A DNA stretch of 64,000 nt from Astragalus membranaceus (taxonomy: Eukaryota > Streptophyta > Magnoliopsida > Fabales > Fabaceae). Positions 23,801 through 35,349 of this stretch are shown in pieces; positions within the stretch are counted from its first letter, which is position 1, and every line of letters begins with the position of its first letter. The position numbers and the translations under genes are program-made. The stretch is from contig CM076849.1 of NCBI GenBank assembly GCA_039519185.1, positions 115,958,587-116,022,586 on the forward strand, in the 5' to 3' direction. Below the pieces are notes generated by a model. It searched no databases, was not told the origin of the DNA, and saw only the letters and a program-made list of their open reading frames with translations.

Positions 23801-25442
23801 GTATGGTTATGGGTTGATAACTTCGCGCTCCGTTGTGATTCCCGAGTGTTCGACAAATTGATGAGTTCTACTCACGATTAGGGAGTGTGTTTAACATTCT
23901 GGAAATTTGGGTTTTGATGATTGATTTCGTGTCGAGACATTTTATCGAGTCGAAAACCGTTTTCGGGAAAATAGCATTTTTACGGTTTTTCGGTGAATAT
24001 ATATATGTCTTTATTGATTTGTTGATTTTAATGCTTTCAGTGGAATATGGACTGAAATGTTGGTTATAATATCTATTTTTAAGTCTCGATGGTTAGGAAA
24101 TGTCTCGGGGTCGAATAGAAAGCGAAACGGTACAAAACGAGTTTTCGAAATGCTGTTTTCAACCAATTCTGGCTCCCATCGCGTCGCGGCCCGTGCCATC
24201 GCGTCGCGACCTTCCGTATTTTTGCAACGGAAAAATTTCTGTAACTTTTCACGTCGCGACGGAATCAGTTCGCGTCGCGACGCTTTGCAGTTTTTCAGCA
24301 AAACACACTGATTTTGTTTTCGCTATAACTTTTGATCCGGGAACCCGATTTACGTGTTCTCAGGTGCGTTGGAAAGCTTATACAAACACCTATCTATAAT
24401 TATATAATTTGGTTTGGAAAATACACTGTTTTTGAAGGTCAAAGCTGTTTTCAAAACCGAATTGTAGACCGCGTGTGAGCATATGTTTTCGAATAACAAA
24501 ACGGATACCTCGTCCAAGGTGGTACTGTATTATAATGCCGGATGTCTAATTTCGTATTCATCAAAACGGGTTATAGATACAATGATAGATATAGAATTAT
24601 ATCGAATATAGAAGTCGGCCCAATGCGGGTGTGATATATAAATTATATCGAGTTGGGTGACGACCCAACGAATAGCATACTAGGAAGGGAAGTCATGATC
24701 CCTCACCCTAGGCACTAAAACATTATGGCGTGGTCTAACGTGGGTTATCGGGATTGTGGTTGTTTGCACGGCCGCTTTATGCTAAGTTAAGTATAGGATT
24801 TGCCGAGATTGTGGGTGTTTGCACGGTCGGGTTTCGTTTGGTAAGCTAGTAATGCTAAATTGATATTACGAGGCCTAATTATATATGAATAGCGCATTAG
24901 ATACCGAGATTGTGGTTGTTTGCATGGTCGGTAATGGGCTAAGACTATATATGGGTATGTGGTTTATAATTCGAACCACGTTGTAACGGTTTTATAAATG
25001 AACCGAGTGATTAGTGAGGGGGCACGGTAGAACTGGTGAGACAAGTTGTCTCACCCAATCATTATTGTTGTTTTTACAGAGAAGCAGGGAAAGAGAAAGA
25101 GTAACCGGCACGGGTAGGTCACCAGCTCGTGGAGATGTCAAGGACTTACAGTCTTGATGTTTTAGATCCTGCTATGCTTGTCTCTTTTATGGTTATATGA
25201 CTTGTATAAACCGCTTTAAATTCTGTTTATGATATTGAACACCTAAGATGGATGTATCCGAAGTACTTTGTATTATTTTCGGACAAAGTTTGTACGTTCA
25301 ATATCTAAGCAGAGTTTGTGTCCTTTGATTATTACTATATTTGTGCATTACGGTATATCTACAGGTTAGAAATAGCGGGGTGTTACAAAGTATGCATTGT
25401 GCAGAGTGCAGAGGTCTTAATTTCTTTAATGGTCAAGACTTT

Positions 25443-25555
25443 GCCGACACTATTTAACGGCCTAGATTTTGCCGACAATATTTAACGGCCTAGCTTTTGC
25501 CGACACTATTTAACGGCCTAGATTTTACCGACACTAAACCCTAAAATCAACAGTT
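25443..25555 (+). repeat. 28-bp tandem repeat, four copies
   Basis: Units start at 25443, 25471, 25499 and 25527, each reading GCCGACACTATTTAACGGCC with small changes (fourth copy ACCGACACTAAACC). The same GCCGACACTT word in inverted form lies at about 7145 and 9640 inside the MULE. Confidence 0.95.
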
Positions 25556-25713
25556 AAGATATTCCAAAATCAACGGCTTACATACGATCACCCCTATTAT
25601 AAATACATTCTCACATTACACTCAAATTCACACCAACAGTTTACCCTTAACCTATATTTCTGATTCATCTTCTCTTCTCTGGTTCTTCCCAAACACTGTC
25701 GCCCAACCCGCTG

Positions 25714-26539
25714 AAATGGAATGGTAGTTATGCCCAACCCAGTACTCAAATGACAAATTCTTAACCGCCCTTCATCACAGTGGAACTGTAACCACCGATG
25801 AACATGGTGTTGTCTTTCGTTGTCCTAATCATATCTTCTGTAGGATGAATAAGGACATCACATTCGCCCAACTCAAGGAGAAGGCTGAGAGGAAGATACG
25901 ACCAGAGGGAGGGTGACGTAAAGACGTGGAGCGTATCCGTAGAGAAAGTACAATTGTGGAGATGACGGGACATACGGGTATTTTGTCATGGAGATCCAAA
26001 ACGACGACGACGTTCCCGCAATGATGGAAGCTCATGCTAACATTCCAATGGGGCGTAGTATCTTGGAGCTGTACGTGGACACAATACGCACTCCCGAAGA
26101 AATCATTCATCTTCTGCGACCACCCCCACCACAACAAATCATACAGGAAAGAGTCATCAACCACTACTGTACACTTCACTGTCAGGCCCATGTTTTGTAC
26201 AGGGAAGAAGATCGTGTGTATTTTAGTGGTCCAAACACCATTTATTCCAGGCTTAAGAACAACGTCAACTTCGCCGAACTGAATGAGAAACTAACGGAAA
26301 AGGCGCAGCTGGAGGGTGAGGAGCAAACAATCACTCGTATCGTTTATCTCTTCCCACGGATCGGCGAACGTAATCATATTCGGTGGGGCCTAATGACTAT
26401 CAAGAGCGACGACGACGTTCGACAGATGTTTCAGCACCATGAGATGTTTCACCCTCATACTCGGAGTCCTATCGAATTGTGCGTCGAAACCAAAATTTCC
26501 GCCGATGAGATCATCTGTCGGGTTTTCCCTCCAGCGTAA
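25714..26539 (+). pseudogene. MULE-associated protein with two PB1-like repeats
   Basis: The last 183 codons are open (ATG 25988, stop before 26540). They hold the end of one repeat and a full second repeat; the first repeat starts about 25750 in a shifted frame with a stop near 25913. Paired motifs are the VVFRCPNHIF / VYFSGPNTIY region, the FAQLKEK / FAELNEK region, the DDDV region and a closing ELYVDT / ELCVET block followed by EEIIHLLRPPPP / DEIICRVFPPA. This layout resembles the PB1-like N-terminal region found ahead of MULE transposases in plants. The gene points outward to the right TIR, opposite to the transposase remnant at the left end. Function unknown; it could be a detached N-terminus or a helper protein. 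Confidence 0.6.
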
Positions 26540-26687
26540 AATATTTGGTGGAATTAGTTTCAATCATGTTTTCCTCTTTTTGTATTTCTGCAAATTTTGT
26601 TGTTTATTTCAGTCTTTTTTCTATATTATATTATGTTCCAATTTTTAATCTCTTAATTTTTTTTCGTAAATATTAACGTAATTTTTT

Positions 26688-26965
26688 GAATTAACAATAT
26701 TAATTTTTTAAATTCATTAAATTAATTAAATTAAGTTTATTTAAATTAATATAGAAGAAAAAGAAAAAATAAAAAAACACAGTTCAGAAGTCACCCTGGT
26801 AGGGGGCGACTTCTGAACTACAAATGAAAAAAAGTTACAATTTTTAGTTCAGAAGTCACCCTAGTGGGGGCGACTTCTGAACTAAAAATTGGATGTGTGC
26901 TAGGTTGGTAAATAATCTAAAAAGTGTGCTATTTTGGTATTTAATTTTTTTTGGGCTACAGTAGT
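26688..26965 (-). repeat. MULE right terminal inverted repeat
   Basis: Inverted partner of 6815-7088. It keeps both hairpins: 12-bp arms at 26781-26792 and 26808-26819, and the 19-bp arms at 26839-26857 and 26872-26890. It ends GGGCTACAGTAGT against ACCACTGTAGC on the left. The two TIRs differ mainly by point changes in the hairpin loops. Confidence 0.9.
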
Positions 26966-26977
26966 CTAATTGCCACA

Positions 26978-27350
26978 GTTGCTATGTCCAAAGAATGTAG
27001 TTCAATTTTGCAAAACAAAATTCCAAGGAAATGGAAGGATCCCGGCAGTTTCACAATTCCATTCTCAATTGGAAAATTTTATACAAGCGTGCATTGTGTG
27101 ATTTAGGTGCAAGTATTAACTTGATGCCTGAATCCATATTTAGGTGCAAGTACTACAGTGACACTTCAACTTGCTAATAGATCAATAGCCTACCCAGAGG
27201 GAATTATTGCAGATATTTTGGTTAAAGTTGACAAATTTGTATTTCCTGCCGATTTTGTTATTCTTGATTTTGATGCAGATAAGGAAGTACTAGTCATTCT
27301 TGGGGGACCATTCTTGGCAACTGGGAAAGCACTGATTGACGTGCAGAAGG
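26978..27350 (+). pseudogene. Athila-1 gag end and protease N-terminal part
   Basis: Continues the Athila-1 frame after the MULE. It carries the KDPGSFTIP motif, a protease active-site region with [10 protein letters not shown], then [32 protein letters not shown] sequence (motifs [14 protein letters not shown]) and [16 protein letters not shown] 14-base repeat (TTTAGGTGCAAGTA at about 27102 and 27139) marks a short deletion/duplication just after the active site. The frame is cut at 27350 by the solo LTR and resumes at 38673. Confidence 0.85.
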
Positions 27351-28018
27351 TGTAACACCCCATTTCTACCCGGCAAAATAATGCAAAAATATCAGAGTTC
27401 ATAAAAATCTTTTTCAACAACAATGGAGTGCCACATTTACTTCGTGAAAACAACAACGAGTTAATTCGCTTTTGAAAACAGTTATATAACACGTTTGGAG
27501 GAACCGATAAAACAACCATTTTAATCCTCAGAAATAATTCATCTTTAAAAACTCCGCAGCGGAATCACAACAAGTCAAATTAAATAATCGTTGCGTCTTA
27601 ACAACTCAGGACAGCTCAGAAAACATCAAAATAGCAACATTGGGATTACCCCGAGTGTTACATATCAGAGCGACGACACTGACTCGATCAAACGACGGTG
27701 AACTGCCTTCATTCGGGATTACCTGCACGTTACCAACATTGGGGTAACATTCAAACAGAAGGGGTGAGATATCGCACTATATAATCGGATACATGAAAAA
27801 CAAGATATAATTCAGGTCAATTCATCACTTAAGAGCAGTCAAAATCATTTCAATCACATAAGTATGCACATAATGCGAAATGTGACTCAACTCAAGGCCA
27901 CCGCCCTATAATTAGAGCTGTCAATTTGGGCCCGGCCCATTGGGCCGGCCCAATGGCCCGATTTTTTGGTTGGGCTTGGGCTCTAAAATTAGTAGCCCAA
28001 AATCAACGGTATCTTTTT

Positions 28019-30961
28019 TGTAACACCCCTTTTTCTACCCAACGGTTTCTTGAAAATATCAGAGTTTTTCGCGCCAAAAGAGTGTCACATTTTTCGAACC
28101 GGAAAACCACTTCGCAAACGGAGTACTTTAATTATAACTAAGTCTTTTAAAAAAAAAACATGCAGCGGAAAATAGTAAAAAAAATATTTGAAGCCAAAAC
28201 ATCTCCGCAAAATACTCTAAATAACGACAACAATAATGCTAGCAACCGACCCCCGGGTATCACCTATCAGAGCAAACACCGAACCGACTATGTGGAGATA
28301 CACCGCCTCCACTCGAACTATCACCTGCAAGTTACCACCTAGGGTAACAACCACATAAAGGGGGTGAGATATCTCACACATAATAGGAATAAATGATAGG
28401 GCATATGTTAGAATATGACACCTATGTCTACCACGTCAACTACAAAACATCACATACAATATCAAGGGCGGAACAGGCATTTATCACATTAAGGGCACAA
28501 CAGTCAATTGCATCATCGTCAGTACACAAATCATCAGCAGTAGTATAAGCCATCGTCAGTAACATCAAACAATCGTCAGTCATGGGAACATGCATGAAAA
28601 TGCAGATGCATGTGGTACCAATCATCGTCTGTAATCATTGTCTGTAAATTTTAGGCCGAAGCCTCATCGTCTGTAATCATCGTCTGTAAATTTTAGGCCG
28701 AAGCCTCATCGTCTGTAATAATGCATATGGAATGCATATGACACCATGAACAACGCACTAAAGCAATCATCAGCAACACAACAATTATTATTATTTTGGT
28801 CGTAGACCCATCGTCTGTTATATTGCCAATAAAATAGGCACATCGTCTGTCATATCATCGTCAGTAAACATCAACGCATCGTCAATAATTATCAAACATC
28901 AAACATCGTCAGTAGACACCAAGGGACATCATCGGCCTTACGCACTCAAAATAGTTTTCAATGACAACTTTCAAATATAATAATTTTCTAAAATATTTTG
29001 AGACACCAAAACGCCTAAACGGACACCTTTGACAACACCAGAGACCAACGTCGGAAAATAGTTCATACTGCCCAGAAATTAGAATATTCAGGTGGGCACC
29101 TGAATAAGCTTCACAACGCATTTTGAAACGTTCAAAACGGATAACCGAGTCAAAAGATATGACCAAAACAATTTTAGGAGAAATCCACCAAAACCGGAAC
29201 GGCCACGGGCGCAACGGGCGCCAACGGCCAGAAACAAAGTCAGGCGCAAAGGGCGCAACTGACGCGGGCAACACGGAACAGCAACGAAGTCGGGCGAAAC
29301 GGGTAACGAAGTCGGGCCAATGCGCAACGGACACGAACAACACACGAAGCAGACGCAGAAACCACGTATTTTGGCGAATTAATTAAAATAGCAAACGACA
29401 TCGGATTTCAACAAATGAATACTCGTTGGAAAGCTCTATGTGTGTAGTTTTCATTCCTAAGTTCAGTTTTTCGAAAAGAGTGTTCAGTAAGTACAGTTTT
29501 TCAATTTACATCACTAGTACCAGAATTCGGACAGAATGGTTTAGTCATTTTGAAATCAAACTTTCTCCCTTGTTTCTCAGTGAAATTTAGTAAACCCAGT
29601 GCCTAATTTGTAGGTAATTGTGTCTAGTTTTCAAAAAGACAAACCATATAATTTTTAGACAACTAGAACATTCACGATCACCGAATTACTGAACTTGCAC
29701 CAAAACCGCACCCAGAATTTTCCAGCAACATCTAAGGGCGCCTAGGACCCATCCCAAATCAGATTTTTCACCAAATCATCCTAATACTTTAAATCCCCAA
29801 ATAAAATCCGTCAAGACAATCATTAAATCAAAATCATTGGGCCACTTGGCCATCATCATAATCATCAAAAATCACTCCAATGCCACAAAATCAATAAAAC
29901 AAGTAGTTGGCATGCGATCATGTTATAAACAACATCAACACTAAATTTTCATAATTAGCAACCATGATCAACAATCAGACATAGAAAATTGAAGAGGCAT
30001 GCAATCATTCATCACACAAAGGAAATCAACATGCCCATCATCAAATTCACAATTCACCATATATTTGGCCATCATTAAAACATCATGAATTCCACTTAAT
30101 TTACTGAATCTTACATACACTCAATTCTTGGCATGCAACTATATTATGACTCACAACACCATCTTTCATGAATTGCATCAATAATATAGATCTCATCATT
30201 TATATCAAGGGAACATACGCATCAGGTATCATGTCAAACTCACGCAACTTCATCATATAAGTATCAATTCGCATGCAAGACACATCATTAAATCGAGGCA
30301 ATCCTTACAAATATATTATCAATTCACATGAAATCATAGGTTTAACCATCAATTCTTTTTCTTTTTATGCGTTTGGGGTTCATCTTTATTAAATCATAAA
30401 TCACATACAAATACCTAGATCTAGGGCATCATAGTGCCTATTCTACCATAAACCCCATCAATCAAACCCATTAGGTTAGAGAATCCCCCCTTACCTTGAA
30501 TTAGATGTGCACCTAACCCTCCTTGATCAAACACCAATAGAGTCGTAGCCTTCCTCTCCCTTTTTCCTTGAGCCACAACGATTTCCTCTCCTCTCCTTCT
30601 CTTAGGGTTGCGCCGAACAACTCTCCTTCTCACCTAAGGCCGTAGCTTTCTAATTTTTTTTCTCTAAGGTGAGTAAAAATGAATCCTCAAACCCTAATCT
30701 CTTAACTTAAATAGGCCCTTAGGTTTTTGGTTGGATCATGGGCTTTTTAATTATCTAATTCGATTTCACTTAGCCCTTTTCATTTAGTTTTTTGCTAAAA
30801 CCAAACTCTCATGGACTACCCATTCTAACACGAAATAATAATTAATTCTATTATTATTTTTATCACTTAATTTATATTTAATTAAATCTAACAAATAAAT
30901 TTAATCAAATACATCACACGAATAATTAAATAAACATTTTAAATAAAAATGGGGTGTTACA
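28019..30961 (-). repeat. Gag-only element 3' LTR
   Basis: 2943 bp. It includes AGGCCGAAGCCTCATCGTCT repeated at about 28653 and 28695, many CATCGTC(A/T)GT words (28510-28920), and an ACGGGCGCAACGGGCGCC-type GC patch (29200-29330). The conserved short frames are LTR sequence, not genes: they recur at the same offset (4388) in the other LTR. Confidence 0.95.
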
Positions 30962-30979
30962 ACCCTCCCCCACTTAGAA
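30962..30979 (-). other. Gag-only element polypurine tract
   Basis: On minus: AAGTGGGGGAGGGT directly before the 3' LTR. The same motif, AAGTGGGGGAGAGT, precedes the D LTR at 57235-57250. Confidence 0.85.
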
Positions 30980-31299
30980 GAATTTCGCCCTCGAAATTCA
31001 TAGCCTGTTTCACAAGAGAGCAAATATATTCCACATAGCAAGGAGAATAGGAAACGGAACCAAGAACAGGGGACATAGAGTCCACACACCGGAACACAAT
31101 CAAAACGCGACACCAGAAGAGAAGTCAAAAATCAAATTTGTTGATATTTGTCGCAATCCAAAATAAAAGAGTTTAAAAAGCCCCTTAGAGTTAATGATGT
31201 AGACTCACTACCAATATGGTTCCGCAAAAGAAATAATCCCAAAAACAATAGTCCAACAGAAATAATTCAAAAACAAAGGTCTCTCTCCGATAAGTCCAT

Positions 31300-32295
31300 T
31301 CACCCTTCGGTAGGTTCCTCGCCTACCAATGCAAACACCTTGCCACTAAACTTCTCCTGCTTCGGTTTTGGACAATGAGGACGAATGTGCCCTCCTTCAC
31401 CACAGTTGAAGCAAACCAGCTCCTTACGTTCACACCCGGCTGCTACATGCCCTTTCTTACCGCAGCGGTAACACGTCTTCACTTCAGCTCTGCATGCGTC
31501 ACTCTTGTGGCCAGCTCTACCACACTTGTAGCACACAACATTCGCAGGGGCCTCTCCCCCACTTGACTTCTTGCCTGAATCATCAGCTTTCCCCTTGCCC
31601 TTACCTCCAGAAACATCGTAGGGCTTCTCACGATACTGAGCACTCCTCTTCTCCTTTACAATCTTGTAAGCAGCATTACTATCCTCCTCGAAAATCCTAC
31701 ACTTATCAACCAACCTAGCGAAGACCCGAACTTCTTGATATCCAATTGCTTTCTTTATATCAGGACGTAGACCACTCTCGAACTTGACACATTTTGAAAA
31801 TTCAGAATTGGCATCATTAGCATAATAAGGACAAAATTGGGCCAGCTCCTCAAACTTGGCGGCATAATCAGCCACAGTCTTGTCTCCCTGCTTCAGCTCT
31901 AAAAACTCCACTTCTTTCTTGGCTCGCACATCCTCAGGGTAGTACTTCCTCTTGAACTCTCTTGTGAAAACCTCCCAGGTCACTTCCTCACCAGCATCAC
32001 TTAACCTTCGCAACATTCCCATCCACCAGTCTTCAGCTTCCTCCGTTAACATATGAGTCCCAAACTTCACTTTCTGAGCTGGAGTACACTCCATGACACG
32101 AAAGACCCGCTCTATCTCCTTCAGCCATGACAACGCTCCATCCGGGTTGTACCGACCCTTAAAGGTGGGTGGGTTCTCTCTCTGGAATGTAGCCAAATTG
32201 CGCGCCCCGTCATTAACAACACCGGGTATATTACCCATCGCCCCGGCTATAGCCTGCAAGGCAGCAGCAAGTGCAGCATCGTCCCGTCTGGCCAT
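31300..32295 (-). CDS. gag: Gag of the gag-only element (331 aa, intact)
   Basis: ATG at 32295, about 95 bases after the primer site. Capsid domain at roughly residues 35-205 (WLKEIERVFRV, EEAEDWW, FTREFKRKYYP, FLELKQG, KFEELAQF blocks). The basic linker is followed by three CCHC knuckles (about residues 255-310: CYKCGRAGH, CYRCGKKGH, CFNCGEGGH). The frame ends 9 residues after the last conserved FALVGEEP stretch, where a complete chromovirus would run on into protease. Compared with the element E Gag (61531 on) it starts almost identically ([20 protein letters not shown]). It packages element RNA as a virus-like core in the cytoplasm (family role). Confidence 0.93.
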   Translation of the reverse strand: MARRDDAALAAALQAIAGAMGNIPGVVNDGARNLATFQRENPPTFKGRYNPDGALSWLKEIERVFRVMECTPAQKVKFGTHMLTEEAEDWWMGMLRRLSDAGEEVTWEVFTREFKRKYYPEDVRAKKEVEFLELKQGDKTVADYAAKFEELAQFCPYYANDANSEFSKCVKFESGLRPDIKKAIGYQEVRVFARLVDKCRIFEEDSNAAYKIVKEKRSAQYREKPYDVSGGKGKGKADDSGKKSSGGEAPANVVCYKCGRAGHKSDACRAEVKTCYRCGKKGHVAAGCERKELVCFNCGEGGHIRPHCPKPKQEKFSGKVFALVGEEPTEG

Positions 32296-32390
32296 TCTAG
32301 CACTGCAACAGAAAACAGAATTCAGACACGAGTAACAAACTCAATGTTACTCAACACGACGACTCAACTACCGGCCGGACAGACCGAACT

Positions 32391-32402
32391 GCTCTGATAC
32401 CA
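32391..32402 (-). other. Gag-only element primer-binding site (tRNA-Met type)
   Basis: On minus TGGTATCAGAGC, four bases from the LTR end: the common plant initiator-tRNA-Met priming site. Confidence 0.9.
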
Positions 32403-32406
32403 CTAA

Positions 32407-35349
32407 TGTAACACCCCTTTTTCTACCCAACGGTTTCTTGAAAATATCAGAGTTTTTCGCGCCAAAAGAGTGTCACATTTTTCGAACCGGAAAACCACTT
32501 CGCAAACGGAGTACTTTAATTATAACTAAGTCTTTTAAAAAAAAAACATGCAGCGGAAAATAGTAAAAAAAATATTTGAAGCCAAAACATCTCCGCAAAA
32601 TACTCTAAATAACGACAACAATAATGCTAGCAACCGACCCCCGGGTATCACCTATCAGAGCAAACACCGAACCGACTATGTGGAGATACACCGCCTCCAC
32701 TCGAACTATCACCTGCAAGTTACCACCTAGGGTAACAACCACATAAAGGGGGTGAGATATCTCACACATAATAGGAATAAATGATAGGGCATATGTTAGA
32801 ATATGACACCTATGTCTACCACGTCAACTACAAAACATCACATACAATATCAAGGGCGGAACAGGCATTTATCACATTAAGGGCACAACAGTCAATTGCA
32901 TCATCGTCAGTACACAAATCATCAGCAGTAGTATAAGCCATCGTCAGTAACATCAAACAATCGTCAGTCATGGGAACATGCATGAAAATGCAGATGCATG
33001 TGGTACCAATCATCGTCTGTAATCATTGTCTGTAAATTTTAGGCCGAAGCCTCATCGTCTGTAATCATCGTCTGTAAATTTTAGGCCGAAGCCTCATCGT
33101 CTGTAATAATGCATATGGAATGCATATGACACCATGAACAACGCACTAAAGCAATCATCAGCAACACAACAATTATTATTATTTTGGTCGTAGACCCATC
33201 GTCTGTTATATTGCCAATAAAATAGGCACATCGTCTGTCATATCATCGTCAGTAAACATCAACGCATCGTCAATAATTATCAAACATCAAACATCGTCAG
33301 TAGACACCAAGGGACATCATCGGCCTTACGCACTCAAAATAGTTTTCAATGACAACTTTCAAATATAATAATTTTCTAAAATATTTTGAGACACCAAAAC
33401 GCCTAAACGGACACCTTTGACAACACCAGAGACCAACGTCGGAAAATAGTTCATACTGCCCAGAAATTAGAATATTCAGGTGGGCACCTGAATAAGCTTC
33501 ACAACGCATTTTGAAACGTTCAAAACGGATAACCGAGTCAAAAGATATGACCAAAACAATTTTAGGAGAAATCCACCAAAACCGGAACGGCCACGGGCGC
33601 AACGGGCGCCAACGGCCAGAAACAAAGTCAGGCGCAAAGGGCGCAACTGACGCGGGCAACACGGAACAGCAACGAAGTCGGGCGAAACGGGTAACGAAGT
33701 CGGGCCAATGCGCAACGGACACGAACAACACACGAAGCAGACGCAGAAACCACGTATTTTGGCGAATTAATTAAAATAGCAAACGACATCGGATTTCAAC
33801 AAATGAATACTCGTTGGAAAGCTCTATGTGTGTAGTTTTCATTCCTAAGTTCAGTTTTTCGAAAAGAGTGTTCAGTAAGTACAGTTTTTCAATTTACATC
33901 ACTAGTACCAGAATTCGGACAGAATGGTTTAGTCATTTTGAAATCAAACTTTCTCCCTTGTTTCTCAGTGAAATTTAGTAAACCCAGTGCCTAATTTGTA
34001 GGTAATTGTGTCTAGTTTTCAAAAAGACAAACCATATAATTTTTAGACAACTAGAACATTCACGATCACCGAATTACTGAACTTGCACCAAAACCGCACC
34101 CAGAATTTTCCAGCAACATCTAAGGGCGCCTAGGACCCATCCCAAATCAGATTTTTCACCAAATCATCCTAATACTTTAAATCCCCAAATAAAATCCGTC
34201 AAGACAATCATTAAATCAAAATCATTGGGCCACTTGGCCATCATCATAATCATCAAAAATCACTCCAATGCCACAAAATCAATAAAACAAGTAGTTGGCA
34301 TGCGATCATGTTATAAACAACATCAACACTAAATTTTCATAATTAGCAACCATGATCAACAATCAGACATAGAAAATTGAAGAGGCATGCAATCATTCAT
34401 CACACAAAGGAAATCAACATGCCCATCATCAAATTCACAATTCACCATATATTTGGCCATCATTAAAACATCATGAATTCCACTTAATTTACTGAATCTT
34501 ACATACACTCAATTCTTGGCATGCAACTATATTATGACTCACAACACCATCTTTCATGAATTGCATCAATAATATAGATCTCATCATTTATATCAAGGGA
34601 ACATACGCATCAGGTATCATGTCAAACTCACGCAACTTCATCATATAAGTATCAATTCGCATGCAAGACACATCATTAAATCGAGGCAATCCTTACAAAT
34701 ATATTATCAATTCACATGAAATCATAGGTTTAACCATCAATTCTTTTTCTTTTTATGCGTTTGGGGTTCATCTTTATTAAATCATAAATCACATACAAAT
34801 ACCTAGATCTAGGGCATCATAGTGCCTATTCTACCATAAACCCCATCAATCAAACCCATTAGGTTAGAGAATCCCCCCTTACCTTGAATTAGATGTGCAC
34901 CTAACCCTCCTTGATCAAACACCAATAGAGTCGTAGCCTTCCTCTCCCTTTTTCCTTGAGCCACAACGATTTCCTCTCCTCTCCTTCTCTTAGGGTTGCG
35001 CCGAACAACTCTCCTTCTCACCTAAGGCCGTAGCTTTCTAATTTTTTTTCTCTAAGGTGAGTAAAAATGAATCCTCAAACCCTAATCTCTTAACTTAAAT
35101 AGGCCCTTAGGTTTTTGGTTGGATCATGGGCTTTTTAATTATCTAATTCGATTTCACTTAGCCCTTTTCATTTAGTTTTTTGCTAAAACCAAACTCTCAT
35201 GGACTACCCATTCTAACACGAAATAATAATTAATTCTATTATTATTTTTATCACTTAATTTATATTTAATTAAATCTAACAAATAAATTTAATCAAATAC
35301 ATCACACGAATAATTAAATAAACATTTTAAATAAAAATGGGGTGTTACA
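32407..35349 (-). repeat. Gag-only element 5' LTR
   Basis: Same length and same visible sequence as 28019-30961 at a constant offset of 4388 bp. Ends TGTAACACCCC and GGGGTGTTACA. Confidence 0.95.

Larger units (their letters stand above)
11067..25387. mobile_element. Solo LTR (TGTAACATCCC...GGGGTGTTACA), split by the Tat element
   Basis: The left terminus TGTAACATCCC is at 11067 and the right terminus GGGGTGTTACA ends at 25387, flanked by AAGTG and AAGTA (a probable 5-bp target duplication with one change). The sequence between, without the nested element, is about 2.3 kb with no gag or pol, so it is a solo LTR of the chromovirus-like family with these ends. Inside its right part are four CGTCGCG words (24182, 24202, 24252, 24272) and three ~25-bp repeats containing GATTGTGG and TGTTTGCA (about 24749-24771, 24803-24829, 24904-24931). 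Confidence 0.75.
6815..26965. mobile_element. ~20-kb Mutator-like (MULE) transposon with long TIRs, inserted in Athila-1 gag
   Basis: Inverted termini of about 275 bp bound a region that interrupts Athila-1 between the RLGDFET motif (6796-6810) and its continuation at about 26978. The left end contains MURA-type transposase remnants (minus strand) and the right end tandem PB1-like remnants (plus strand). Without the nested solo LTR and Tat element it would be about 5.8 kb. A 9-bp target duplication is not clean: TTTTGAAAC on the left against AATTGCCAC on the right, 5 of 9 matching. Confidence 0.82.
28019..35349 (-). mobile_element. Gag-only chromovirus-like LTR retrotransposon, very young
   Basis: Two LTRs of exactly 2943 bp (28019-30961 and 32407-35349) with no difference found in the stretches compared. 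Target duplication TTTTT (28014-28018, 35350-35354). Internal region only 1445 bp: primer site, one intact gag, ~340 bp of untranslated sequence, polypurine tract. No protease, RT, RNase H or integrase. It must rely on Pol from a relative; element D shares its polypurine-tract region and element E its primer site and Gag type. Confidence 0.93.

Noticed and set aside
6815..26965. Clear 9-bp target duplication for the MULE
   Set aside because: The best candidate (TTTTGAAAC / AATTGCCAC) matches at only 5 of 9 bases, so it is not claimed.
28160..35021. Repeated pairs of 60-144 aa open frames at constant 4388-bp spacing
   Set aside because: They are the same LTR sequence twice. No domain is recognisable and they overlap each other on both strands.
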